A DNA stretch of 10,994 nucleotides, from assembly GCA_002433465.1 (NCBI GenBank), contig DJIE01000097.1:1-10994 (forward strand), given 5' to 3'. The notes under the pieces were generated by a model. The model saw nothing but the letters and a program-made list of their open reading frames with translations. It searched no databases and was not told the DNA's origin. Of the stretch, positions 1 to 7,403 are shown one piece after another; positions within the stretch are counted from its first letter, which is position 1, and the number at the start of each line of letters is the position of its first letter. Source of the stretch: Salinisphaera sp. UBA6602. GTDB taxonomy: Bacteria > Pseudomonadota > Gammaproteobacteria > Nevskiales > Salinisphaeraceae. The translations under genes and the position numbers were made by a program.

Positions 1-205
1 CCAGCGTTTCCACGTCGGCGTCCTGGATATGGCGCCGGTCTTCGCGCAGATGCACGGTAATGCTGTCGGCGCCAGCCGCCATCGCTACGCGCGCGGCCTC
101 GGCCACATCGGGGTAATGGGTGCCGCGTGCCTGGCGCAGCGTAGCCACGTGATCCACGTTCACGCCCAGGCGCAGCGGTGCATGACCATTGGTCGAGTCG
201 TTCAT
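1..205 (-). CDS. pdxJ: Pyridoxine 5'-phosphate synthase PdxJ, N-terminal part (cut by window edge)
   Basis: PdxJ condenses 1-deoxy-D-xylulose 5-phosphate with 3-amino-2-oxopropyl phosphate to form pyridoxine 5'-phosphate, the ring-closing step of DXP-dependent vitamin B6 synthesis in the cytoplasm. The 68 visible residues contain the family's N-terminal blocks: [17 protein letters not shown] near residues 13-29 (first TIM-barrel strand and phosphate-binding region) and [18 protein letters not shown] near residues 45-62. The ATG at 205 overlaps the recO stop in an ATGA arrangement, so translation is probably coupled to recO. The remaining roughly 170-180 residues lie beyond position 1. The identification rests on strong motif recall plus the conserved recO-pdxJ order. 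The first ten residues are variable, but I see no better start. Confidence 0.95.
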   Translation of the reverse strand, partial: MNDSTNGHAPLRLGVNVDHVATLRQARGTHYPDVAEAARVAMAAGADSITVHLREDRRHIQDADVETL

Positions 206-969
206 TGACAGTCTCCGGAAGGCGAATTATCGGGCTCGGTAGACGCCACGCCGGACGCCTTAAATGCCTGCATTGCTTTGAGCGTTTGTACGGATTTCAA
301 GGGCTGGGTGCCAAGATGCGGTGCAATGGCCCGCTGCATGAGGGTGCGCGCGGCATGCACGTCGGCACGCCCGCCAAAGCGTCCGCTCACCAGGCCCTGC
401 AGGGCGCTGCCGGCAATGGCCACCTCGTCATCGTCGACACGGCCCACACGACGCCGCAGGCCGAGTTCAGGCGCATAGACGTATTCGACCGCGGCCTCGA
501 CCGGTTCGCCGGTATCGCTGGTGATATCCAGCGGTACACCGTAACCCAGCTCGTCGAGCAGATCCCGCTCGAAAAAGCGTAGCGCCACCACGGCCGGCGC
601 GCGGTCGTCGAGGGCTACCAGCAACGCCGCGAGACTGTCGTGAATAGCCGGGTGCGGATCGTCGCGGGCGGTCAGGCGCATGACCAGTTCGCTGGCATAG
701 AAACCGGCCATCAGTGCGTTGCCGGCCAGGCTGTGGCGCCGCCGCGTATCGATATCGGTGAGCGTGTAGAGCTCGCCGCGCCCCGACCAGGCGAGTTCCA
801 GTGCTGCCAACGGCTCCAGCAGCCCGCGCCAGCGCGACTTCGGCCGTCTTGCGCCCTTGGCGACCACGCCGATACGCCCGTGCTCACGAGAGAAGGCTTC
901 GACGATGAAGCTTGTCTCCCGCCATGCACGGCGGTGAAGCACGATAGCCGGCGTTAGATCAACGCGCAC
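202..969 (-). CDS. recO: DNA repair protein RecO
   Basis: RecO acts in the RecFOR pathway. It displaces SSB and helps load RecA on single-stranded gaps, and it anneals complementary strands. The 255-residue product has the RecO N-terminal OB fold (residues about 1-80, with [13 protein letters not shown] and [12 protein letters not shown] motifs) followed by the helical domain ([36 protein letters not shown]). No cysteine zinc cluster is seen, as is common in gammaproteobacterial RecO. The usual PLKSRE-type C-terminal motif appears as PLKSVQT and continues into about 30 variable residues. The start is GTG at 969: no ATG, GTG or TTG occurs upstream in frame before a stop, and a GGAAG Shine-Dalgarno lies 9 nt upstream. 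A 128-bp gap (970-1097) separates it from era; I see no convincing terminator there, so it may be cotranscribed with era. Confidence 0.94.
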   Translation of the reverse strand: MRVDLTPAIVLHRRAWRETSFIVEAFSREHGRIGVVAKGARRPKSRWRGLLEPLAALELAWSGRGELYTLTDIDTRRRHSLAGNALMAGFYASELVMRLTARDDPHPAIHDSLAALLVALDDRAPAVVALRFFERDLLDELGYGVPLDITSDTGEPVEAAVEYVYAPELGLRRRVGRVDDDEVAIAGSALQGLVSGRFGGRADVHAARTLMQRAIAPHLGTQPLKSVQTLKAMQAFKASGVASTEPDNSPSGDCQ

Positions 970-978
970 GCTTAGGTT

Positions 979-983
979 CTTCC
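979..983 (-). promoter_or_regulatory. Ribosome binding site of recO
   Basis: On the minus strand this reads GGAAG, spaced 9 nt from the GTG codon at 969. It is the main sequence support for the non-ATG start of recO. I see no clear promoter in the 128-bp era-recO gap. Confidence 0.6.
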
Positions 984-1097
984 ACGGTCGTTGATCGCTC
1001 CCGGCAGGGACCCGCGCCCGTCGCGTGCCGCGTCACGTTTACCGAGCGTCATCGGCGTTAGTGCCTGGATAGCGATTGCACCGGCCGGCCGCCTCGA

Positions 1098-1991
1098 TCA
1101 ATGCCCCAGATCGCGCACGCTGGCTTCGCTGTCGATCCAGTTTTCGCGCACCTTCACCCACAGGCGCAGATCGACCCGATGCTGCAGGCGGTCGACCAGG
1201 TCCAGGCGGGCCGCACGCCCGATTTTCTTGAGCATCGCGCCGCCCTTGCCGATCACCATGGCCTTGTGATTGTCGCGCGACACCCAGATACAGGCATGGA
1301 TCTCGATCTGCTCGCCGCCTTGCTCAAAGCGCTCGATTTCCACCGCGGCCGAGTACGGCAGCTCCTGCTGCATGTACATGGTGAGTTTTTCGCGCACCGT
1401 CTCGGCGGCGATGAATCGCAGGTTGCGATCGGTGTATTCATCCTCGGGGAACAGAAACGGCCCTTCCGGCATGCGCTGTGCGCACTCGGCGACCACCGAA
1501 TCGAGGTTCTTGTGCTTCTGTGCCGATACCGGCGCGACGAACGCGAACTCGCGGCGCGCATTCATCTGCTCGATGAACGGCAGCAGTTCGGTCTTGTCGG
1601 CCACGCGATCGACCTTGTTGATCACCAGGCCCACCGGCGTACGAATCGACGCCAGCCGTTCCAGCGCGGCAGCGTCTTCGGCGCGCCATTGCCCTGCCTC
1701 CACCACGAACAACACCACGTCGATGCCCGCCAGGCTGGACATGGCGGTTTCGTTGAGCACGCGATTGAGCGCGCTGCGCTGACCGGTATGCAGCCCCGGG
1801 GTATCCACCAGCGCGATCTGCAGGCCCGGCTGGGTGAGCACGCCGACAATCCGATGACGCGTGGTCTGCGGCTTGGGCGTGACGATACTGACCTTCTCGC
1901 CGACCAGCGCATTCACCAGCGTCGACTTGCCGACGTTGGGGCGGCCCACCAGGGCGACCATGCCACTGCGCGTGGGGGAAGTGTCGTTCAT
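1098..1991 (-). CDS. era: GTPase Era (30S ribosome assembly factor)
   Basis: Era is an essential GTPase that binds the 3' end of 16S rRNA and checks late 30S maturation. The 297-residue product is close to the usual length of about 300. GTPase motifs are intact: G1 GRPNVGKS at 16-23, G3 DTPG at 63-66 and G4 NKVD at 125-128. The C-terminal KH domain follows, with the GKGG loop at 248-251 inside VIGKGGAMLKKIG. The open frame extends further upstream, but only by reading through rnc. The ATG at 1991 is supported by an AAGGA site 9 nt upstream and by the family N-terminus. It begins 19 nt after the rnc stop, the classical rnc-era operon pairing; both proteins act on rRNA. Confidence 0.97.
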   Translation of the reverse strand: MNDTSPTRSGMVALVGRPNVGKSTLVNALVGEKVSIVTPKPQTTRHRIVGVLTQPGLQIALVDTPGLHTGQRSALNRVLNETAMSSLAGIDVVLFVVEAGQWRAEDAAALERLASIRTPVGLVINKVDRVADKTELLPFIEQMNARREFAFVAPVSAQKHKNLDSVVAECAQRMPEGPFLFPEDEYTDRNLRFIAAETVREKLTMYMQQELPYSAAVEIERFEQGGEQIEIHACIWVSRDNHKAMVIGKGGAMLKKIGRAARLDLVDRLQHRVDLRLWVKVRENWIDSEASVRDLGH

Positions 1992-2000
1992 CGATGAATA

Positions 2001-2005
2001 TCCTT
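2001..2005 (-). promoter_or_regulatory. Ribosome binding site of era
   Basis: The minus strand reads AAGGA in the 19-nt rnc-era gap, 9 nt before the ATG at 1991. It selects this ATG over the long upstream extension that would overlap rnc. Confidence 0.65.
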
Positions 2006-2010
2006 TGCTG

Positions 2011-2712
2011 TCATGAGTCGGCGCCAAGTTTCGTGAGCATGCGCCGTGCTGCGTCCTGTTCGGCCTTGCGTCGACCCCCGCCCTCGCCTTCGACGCTGTC
2101 GCCGCTGTCGGCAAGCCGACAGCGCGCCACGAAGTGCTGGCAGTGATCGGCGCCGGTAACCTGCACCAGTTCGTATTCGGGACGGCTGCGCGCACGCGCC
2201 TGCAGCCATTCCTGTAGTTGGGTCTTGGCGTCCTTGAGGCTGGCCGCCGTCGGCAGGTTCGCAAGCCGCTTCGTATACAGGCGCAGGATCACGCGCCGCG
2301 CGGCATCGAAGCCGGCTTCACAGTAGATCGCGCCCAGCAGGGCCTCGACGCCGTCGGCCAGAATCGACGCACGGCGCCGGCTGCCGTTACGCATTTCGCC
2401 CGGCCCGAGCACGATGGCCGCGCCCAGTTCGATTTCGCGTGCGATCGCAGCCAGCGTGGCTTCTCGCACCAGCGACGCCCGCAGGCGCGACAGATCGCCT
2501 TCCGGCGCGTCCGGGCACTGCTCGAACAGCGCCGCGGCAATAGTGAAGTTGAGTACGCCGTCGCCCAGGAATTCCAGCCGCTCGTTATGATCGGCCTCCG
2601 CGCTGCGATGCGTTAGCGCGCGCTTGAGCAGCGCGCGGTCGGTAAAGACGTAGTCGAGGTGTTGCTCGAGCGTGGCGCACACCTGCTCGCGGTTGGTATC
2701 ACTCGGCCCCAT
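2011..2712 (-). CDS. rnc: Ribonuclease III
   Basis: RNase III cleaves double-stranded RNA, including 30S rRNA precursors and many structured mRNAs, as a Mg2+-dependent homodimer. The 233-residue product has the signature HNERLEFLGDGVL at residues 42-54. Residues matching the E. coli catalytic set are present: E44, E47, D51, E71 (in EGDLSR), D120 and E123 (in LADGVEALLGAIY). A C-terminal dsRNA-binding domain spans about 160-230 and ends in the RRKAEQDAARRML helix. Two starts are possible: ATG at 2712 (chosen) or GTG at 2718, two codons earlier. Neither has a good Shine-Dalgarno. Either one overlaps the end of the DUF4845 gene by 14-20 nt, which suggests translational coupling. The signature has DG where DS is usual, a tolerated position. 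Confidence 0.96.
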   Translation of the reverse strand: MGPSDTNREQVCATLEQHLDYVFTDRALLKRALTHRSAEADHNERLEFLGDGVLNFTIAAALFEQCPDAPEGDLSRLRASLVREATLAAIAREIELGAAIVLGPGEMRNGSRRRASILADGVEALLGAIYCEAGFDAARRVILRLYTKRLANLPTAASLKDAKTQLQEWLQARARSRPEYELVQVTGADHCQHFVARCRLADSGDSVEGEGGGRRKAEQDAARRMLTKLGADS

Positions 2713-3109
2713 TGTCACCGGTCAGAAGCGCTTTTTCCTCGAAGGAGTACACCATGGAAATATTGAAAAGCAACGGCCGGCGTACCTCGTAGGCCACGGA
2801 AAGCTCGCGCCCGCCGCCGCCGACCCGGCTGACGGCCACATCACGGCCGGTGATGTTGTCAACGTAGCCGGAATCGAAGCGACGCTGAATCGCCTGTTGG
2901 ATGGCCGCCGCAGGGGCCGTCTTGAGCTTGGGCTGTTCGGCGGCCCACTCGATGGTTTCGCGGATGTCGTAGGCGGTCAGATAAACGGGCACGCTCCTGA
3001 TGGCGACCAGCAACAACAGGCCGAGCGTTGCCAATACGTAAATCAGCGACCACATGGTCATGCCGCGCTGGCGTTGCGGGCTCACAGAGATTGAGGGTTT
3101 GGCAGACAT
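2699..3109 (-). CDS. DUF4845 single-pass membrane protein
   Basis: This 136-residue protein matches what I recall of DUF4845 family members, which sit between lepB and rnc in many gamma- and betaproteobacteria and have no established function. It begins with a basic leader ending in QRQRG (to residue 16), then MTMWS and a hydrophobic segment at about 19-38, then a soluble domain predicted outside the inner membrane. Visible family-like pieces are VPVYLTAYDIRETIEW, the AIQQAIQRRFDSGYVDNI region and a conserved C-terminal beta-rich stretch (LSVAYEVRRPLLFNISMV). The leader resembles a type IV prepilin leader but lacks Glu at +5. It lies 45 nt downstream of lepB and overlaps rnc. An AGGA lies 10 nt before the ATG. 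The name rests on context and motif recall only. Confidence 0.85.
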   Translation of the reverse strand: MSAKPSISVSPQRQRGMTMWSLIYVLATLGLLLLVAIRSVPVYLTAYDIRETIEWAAEQPKLKTAPAAAIQQAIQRRFDSGYVDNITGRDVAVSRVGGGGRELSVAYEVRRPLLFNISMVYSFEEKALLTGDNGAE

Positions 3110-3154
3110 ATCGTGCTCGTCCTGCTCGGCTGGGTTTTATCTGTTATCGGCCCG

Positions 3155-3934
3155 TCAATGCAGAATATGACCGATGCGCGAGAAGCGCACATCGAATTCG
3201 GAGAAGTCCACGCTCATCCAGATCATGAAGGCCTTGCCCACCAGGTTTTCTTCCGGCACGAAACCCCATACGCGGGAGTCCGCGCTGTTGTCGCGGTTGT
3301 CGCCCATGACAAAATACTTGTTCTCGGGAACCGTCACGCTTACATCGGGGCCACGGCGGCCATCCACCTGGAGTATGGGGTGCTGCATGCCTTCCGGCAG
3401 CGTTTCCATGAACTGGTGCATGGTCGATAGCGCATCGGCATCCGGACCGTCATAGACGCCCAGCTGCTCCAGATCCACCGGCTCGCCGTTGATGAACAGG
3501 TGCTCGTCGGCATAGGTGATCTGATCGCCGGGCATTCCGATCACGCGCTTGATGTAGTCCTTGGTCGGATCGGGCGGATAGCGAAACACCACCACATCGC
3601 CGCGCTCCGGTTCGCCTAGATCCAGAAACTTGGTATGAAAAACCGGCGCACGCAGGCCGTAGCTGAACTTGTTCACCAGCACGAAATCGCCCACCAGCAG
3701 CGTGGGTACCATCGACTTCGAGGGGATACGAAACGGCTCGAACACGAAGGCACGCAGCAGCAGCACCGCCAGCAGAACCGGAAAGAAGGAACGCGCGAAC
3801 TCGATGAAGCCATTCGGCTCGTCGCTCTTGTCGCGCTTCGGCGCGAGCAGCAAACGATCCACCAGCCAGATAATGCCGGTCGCGATGGTGGCGAGCGCGA
3901 GCCAGGCTTCGAAATCCATATGCACGTTGTTCAT
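3155..3934 (-). CDS. lepB: Signal peptidase I LepB
   Basis: LepB removes signal peptides from exported preproteins at the periplasmic face of the inner membrane, using a Ser/Lys dyad. The 259-residue product has two hydrophobic segments (about 9-31 and 48-64) with a basic, polar loop between them, as in Gram-negative LepB. Box B is RIPSKSMVPTL with catalytic Ser74; box D is DYIKRVIGMPGD with catalytic Lys129; box E is GDNRDNSADSR at 211-221. The residue before the catalytic serine is Lys rather than the common Gly. It starts 6 nt after the lepA stop and has only a weak GGA-containing site at the lepA end, so coupling to lepA is likely. An internal ATG five codons in is a less likely start. 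Confidence 0.97.
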   Translation of the reverse strand: MNNVHMDFEAWLALATIATGIIWLVDRLLLAPKRDKSDEPNGFIEFARSFFPVLLAVLLLRAFVFEPFRIPSKSMVPTLLVGDFVLVNKFSYGLRAPVFHTKFLDLGEPERGDVVVFRYPPDPTKDYIKRVIGMPGDQITYADEHLFINGEPVDLEQLGVYDGPDADALSTMHQFMETLPEGMQHPILQVDGRRGPDVSVTVPENKYFVMGDNRDNSADSRVWGFVPEENLVGKAFMIWMSVDFSEFDVRFSRIGHILH

Positions 3935-3940
3935 TACGGG

Positions 3941-5740
3941 CTAGTCCGAATCGTCGGTCGACAACACGGCAAGAAACGCTTCCTGCGGAATTTCCACGCT
4001 GCCCACCTGCTTCATGCGCTTCTTGCCTTCTTTCTGCTTTTCGAGCAGCTTGCGCTTGCGTGACACGTCGCCGCCGTAGCACTTCGCGGTCACGTTCTTG
4101 CGCATGGCCTTGACCGTGGAGCGGGCCACGATGCGCGTGCCGATCGCCGCCTGAATGGCCACGTCGAACATCTGGCGCGGCACGATTTTCTTGAGCTTTT
4201 CGACGAGCACCTTGCCGCGCTCGTAGGCCTTGTCGCGATGCACAATATGCGCCAGCGCATCGACCGCTTCGCCGTTGATGAGCACGTCCAGGCGGACCAG
4301 ATCCGCGGCCTGGAAGCGGGCAAAATCGTATTCGAAGGAGGCAAAGCCGCGCGAGACCGACTTCAGTCGGTCGAAGAAGTCCAGCACGACCTCCGACAGC
4401 GGCAGTTCGAAGTTCATGGCAACGGAGTTGCCCATGTAGTTCATGTCCTTCTGCACGCCGCGCTTTTCCATGCACAGCTGCAGCACCGGGCCCACGAATT
4501 CCTGCGGCATGAGGATGCTCGCATGGATGATCGGCTCACGGATTTCGTCGATCTCGCCCAGGCTGGGCAGGGATTGCGGATTGCTGATGGCCTGGACGTC
4601 GCCGCTTGTGGTGAGCACTTCATAGACCACGGTCGGCGCGGTCGTAATCAGATCGAGGCCGTATTCGCGTTCAAGACGCTCCTGCACGATCTCCATGTGC
4701 AGCATGCCCAGAAAGCCGATCCGAAAGCCGAAGCCCAAGGCCGCCGAGGTCTCCGGCTCGTAATTCAGGGACGAATCGTTCAGGCGCAGCTTGGACAGCG
4801 CGTCGCGAAAATCCTCGTAGTCGTCAGAGTTGACGGTGAACACGCCCGCGAACACGCGCGGCTGAACCTGCTTGAAGCCGGGCACGCGTTCGGCACAGGG
4901 ATTGTGGGCATGGGTGAGCGTATCGCCCACCGGCGCGCCGTCGATGTCCTTGATGCCGGCGATCACGTAGCCCACTTCGCCCACTTCCAGCGCATCGAGC
5001 GGCTTTTTCTTGGGCGTGAAGATGCCCACGTCGTCGACCTGGTACTCGCGCGCGGTGGACATCACCTTCATCCGGTCGCCCTTGGCGAGGCGGCCGTTGC
5101 GAATACGCACCAGCGACACCACGCCCAGGTAGTTGTCGAACCAGGAATCCACGATCAACGCCTGCAGCGGCGCCTCCGGGTCGCCTTCCGGCGGAGGTAT
5201 GCGCCGGATGATCGCCTCCAGCACTTCGGTGATGCCTTCGCCGGACTTGGCTGAACACAGCAGCCGCTCGGTGGCGTCGATACCGATGACGTCTTCGATC
5301 TGCTGGGCCACGCGATCGGGGTCGGCCGCCGGCAGGTCGATCTTGTTGAGCACCGGCAGGACTTCCAGATCCTGCTCGATCGCGGTGTAGGTATTGGCCA
5401 CGCTCTGGGCTTCGACGCCCTGGGATGCATCCACTACCAACAACGCGCCTTCACAGGCAAACAGCGACCGCGAGACCTCGTAGGAGAAATCCACGTGCCC
5501 CGGCGTATCGATGAAATTCAGGGTATAGGTTTCCCCGTCGGCCGCCTCGTAATCGAGCGTGACCGCCTGGGCCTTGATGGTGATACCGCGCTCGCGCTCG
5601 AGATCCATCGAATCGAGCACCTGTTCGGCCATTTCACGTTCGGTCAGCCCACGGCATGCCTGAATGAAACGATCCGCCAGGGTCGACTTGCCGTGGTCGA
5701 TATGGGCGATGATGGAAAAGTTGCGTATGCGTGATTGCAT
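3941..5740 (-). CDS. lepA: Elongation factor 4 (LepA)
   Basis: LepA/EF4 is a ribosome-associated translational GTPase proposed to back-translocate stalled ribosomes and to assist initiation or 30S biogenesis. The product is 599 residues, the same length as E. coli LepA. It has G1 AHIDHGKST at 12-20, the switch motif RGITI at 51-55, G3 DTPGH at 78-82 and G4 NKID at 132-135. These are followed by EF-G-like domains II, III and V and the LepA-specific C-terminal domain ([15 protein letters not shown], then [20 protein letters not shown]). The open frame extends 17 codons upstream, but the family N-terminus [18 protein letters not shown] fixes the ATG at 5740. A weak GAAG lies 5 nt before it. The gene follows a terminator, so it probably has its own promoter. 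Confidence 0.98.
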   Translation of the reverse strand: MQSRIRNFSIIAHIDHGKSTLADRFIQACRGLTEREMAEQVLDSMDLERERGITIKAQAVTLDYEAADGETYTLNFIDTPGHVDFSYEVSRSLFACEGALLVVDASQGVEAQSVANTYTAIEQDLEVLPVLNKIDLPAADPDRVAQQIEDVIGIDATERLLCSAKSGEGITEVLEAIIRRIPPPEGDPEAPLQALIVDSWFDNYLGVVSLVRIRNGRLAKGDRMKVMSTAREYQVDDVGIFTPKKKPLDALEVGEVGYVIAGIKDIDGAPVGDTLTHAHNPCAERVPGFKQVQPRVFAGVFTVNSDDYEDFRDALSKLRLNDSSLNYEPETSAALGFGFRIGFLGMLHMEIVQERLEREYGLDLITTAPTVVYEVLTTSGDVQAISNPQSLPSLGEIDEIREPIIHASILMPQEFVGPVLQLCMEKRGVQKDMNYMGNSVAMNFELPLSEVVLDFFDRLKSVSRGFASFEYDFARFQAADLVRLDVLINGEAVDALAHIVHRDKAYERGKVLVEKLKKIVPRQMFDVAIQAAIGTRIVARSTVKAMRKNVTAKCYGGDVSRKRKLLEKQKEGKKRMKQVGSVEIPQEAFLAVLSTDDSD

Positions 5741-5770
5741 CAGGACTTCATTGCAGCGCGCGAAGGCGAC

Positions 5771-5807
5771 ATAAAACAATCGCCCCGGCAAGAACAGCCG
5801 AGGCGAT
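5771..5807 (-). terminator. Intrinsic terminator after mucD
   Basis: Read on the minus strand, ATCGCCTCGGC (5807-5797) pairs with GCCGGGGCGAT (5789-5779). The stem has 11 positions with one A-C mismatch and a 7-nt loop, TGTTCTT. The stem is followed at once by the T-rich tract TGTTTTAT (5778-5771). It lies about 60 nt past the mucD stop and ends roughly 30 nt before the lepA ATG. It separates the rpoE-rseAB-mucD cluster from the lepA cluster. The opposite strand has no T-tract, so it is directional. Confidence 0.85.
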
Positions 5808-5820
5808 GCGATCGAGCAAG

Positions 5821-5849
5821 AGTATACGCGCTCAACGCCGCGAGTTTCA
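5821..5849 (-). promoter_or_regulatory. Possible lepA promoter, upstream of the terminator
   Basis: The minus strand reads TGAAAC (5849-5844), a 17-nt spacer and TATACT (5826-5821). The -10 is good; the -35 is weak. Transcripts starting here would run directly into the terminator hairpin before reaching lepA, so if real this could be an attenuated promoter. It may equally be a chance match. I see no better promoter in the 126-bp mucD-lepA gap. Confidence 0.25.
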
Positions 5850-5866
5850 GCCGAGCACGGCGACCA

Positions 5867-7306
5867 TCACTTGTTTTTCGGACGCATCGCCAGATACAGG
5901 CGACGGTCATCACGCAAAACGAGCAATGCCACCGCGCCGTCGGCGTCATCGAGCGCTTCGCGCAGCGACGCGACATCCTCCACATGGCGAGAGCCCACCG
6001 CGAGCACGACATCGCCCGGTTCCAGCCCGGCATCGGCGCCGGCGCCGTCGGCGACATCGGTGACTCGTACGCCGCCCTGCTCGAGATCGAGTTCACGTCG
6101 TGCTGCCGTATCCAACGACTCCAGCGTCAGCCCGTAGGGTTGCTCGGCCGGTTTTTCTGCCTGCTCGGGCGCGGTCGCCGCGGACAGATCCTTGGGCAGT
6201 TTCTCGATCGTGACCTCGATGGTTTCACGTTCACCGTCGCGCAGTACCGTCACGCCCGCACTTTCACCGGGGGCGACCGTACCCACCAGCGGCGGCAGCG
6301 ACGCCGCCGAATCGACGGGCTGGTCGTTGAACGACAGAATCACGTCGCCGGCCTGCAGTCCCGCGGCCTGGGCGGGGCTGTCGGGCATGACCCGGGCGAC
6401 CAGCGCGCCTTCCGGGCGCTTGAGGCGAAACGACTCCGCCAGCTCGCGATCAACGTCCTGGATCTGTACCCCGAGCCAGCCCCGGGTGACGCTGCCGCTA
6501 TCGCGCAGCTGTTTCGCCACGTCCATGGCGATATCGATCGGAATGGCGAAGGATACGCCCTGATAACCGCCGGTCTGGCTATAGATCTGGGAGTTGATGC
6601 CGACCACTTCACCGGCCAGATCGAACAGCGGCCCGCCCGAATTACCGGGGTTGATGGCCACGTCGGTTTGCAGGAACGGCACGTACTGATCGCTTGCCAG
6701 GCTACGCTGCTTGGCCGACACGATACCGGCGGTCACCGAGGTCTCGAAGCCGAACGGCGAACCGATCGCCACCACCCAGGAGCCGACCTCCAGCTTGTCC
6801 GGATTCCCGACCTTGACCGTCGGCAGATCGCTGGCATCAACCTTGAGCACGGCCAGATCGCTATAGCTATCCTGGCCCACGACGTCGGCGACCAGCTGGC
6901 GTCGATCGTTGAGCTTGACCACGATCTGACCCGCGTTGGCCACCACGTGGCGGTTGGTCAGGATATAGCCGTCGTCGGAGATGATGAAGCCGGAGCCCAG
7001 CGAGGCATGCGGCGAACCGCCCGGCGGCAACGGCGACTGCTCGCCCGGCCCGCCGTCTTCGAAAAAGCGACGCAGCCAGCCTTCCAGCGGCCCGTTTTCG
7101 CCCTCACCGCCCTGTTCGGCGGCTTCGGCCGGCGCCGCGCTTATATTGACCACCGCCGGCGATACCTGTTTGACCAGGCCGGTGAAGTCGGGCAACTGAC
7201 CGGTGCTTGCCACCGGCGCGGGCTCGTCGTCGCCGCAGCCGGCCAGCAGCGTAAGCATGACGACCAGCAGCAAAAACAGGCGTAGGGCACGGGCTTGAGA
7301 ATTCAT
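5867..7306 (-). CDS. mucD: MucD/DegP-type HtrA serine protease, predicted lipoprotein
   Basis: HtrA proteases of this type degrade or hold misfolded envelope proteins, and MucD in Pseudomonas dampens the AlgU (sigma-E) response. The 479-residue product has the trypsin-like domain with triad His120 (LTNRHVV), Asp150 (SDLAVLK) and Ser223 (GNSGGPL). PDZ domains follow at about 277-368 and 392-475. The N-terminus is a signal peptide ending in the lipobox LLAGC with Cys24, followed by GDDE, so a lipid anchor is predicted instead of a free periplasmic protein. The frame is open for 21 codons upstream, but the ATG at 7306 places the signal peptide correctly. It lies 97 nt after rseB; no strong promoter or terminator is visible in that gap, so readthrough from rpoE-rseAB is plausible. 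No rseC/mucC lies between. Confidence 0.93.
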   Translation of the reverse strand: MNSQARALRLFLLLVVMLTLLAGCGDDEPAPVASTGQLPDFTGLVKQVSPAVVNISAAPAEAAEQGGEGENGPLEGWLRRFFEDGGPGEQSPLPPGGSPHASLGSGFIISDDGYILTNRHVVANAGQIVVKLNDRRQLVADVVGQDSYSDLAVLKVDASDLPTVKVGNPDKLEVGSWVVAIGSPFGFETSVTAGIVSAKQRSLASDQYVPFLQTDVAINPGNSGGPLFDLAGEVVGINSQIYSQTGGYQGVSFAIPIDIAMDVAKQLRDSGSVTRGWLGVQIQDVDRELAESFRLKRPEGALVARVMPDSPAQAAGLQAGDVILSFNDQPVDSAASLPPLVGTVAPGESAGVTVLRDGERETIEVTIEKLPKDLSAATAPEQAEKPAEQPYGLTLESLDTAARRELDLEQGGVRVTDVADGAGADAGLEPGDVVLAVGSRHVEDVASLREALDDADGAVALLVLRDDRRLYLAMRPKNK

Positions 7307-7403
7307 GGCGACTCGCTTTGGTCGATGTCTTGCGATTCCCGGCCGTGCCCGATAACGAGCGATGGCCAAGGGGGTGCAAGGTTAGCTTAGCCGGCCGCCC
7401 GCG

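Noticed and set aside
970..1097. The era-recO gap was examined for a terminator, promoter or small RNA.
   Set aside because: Only short GC palindromes (GGCCGGCC) and a 4-5 bp stem were found, with no T-tract and no convincing -35/-10 pair.
3450..4475. A 341-codon minus-strand frame spanning the lepA-lepB junction.
   Set aside because: It overlaps both lepA and lepB in another frame and gives an Arg/Gly/Ala-rich low-complexity product.
4238..5254. A 338-codon open frame on the plus strand opposite lepA.
   Set aside because: It is a shadow of lepA codon bias with a His/Arg/Gln-rich product; the minus strand carries full-length LepA with all motifs.
5735..7285. A 516-codon open frame on the plus strand opposite mucD.
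   Set aside because: It mirrors mucD in a GC-rich sequence, where antisense frames stay open easily. Its product is rich in His, Arg and Gln with no recognisable domain, while the minus strand encodes a complete HtrA protease.
7307..7403. The rseB-mucD gap was examined for a separate mucD promoter; TTGCAC-17-GTTATC is the best candidate.
   Set aside because: Both hexamers match poorly and no sigma-E-type box is present, so I do not call it.
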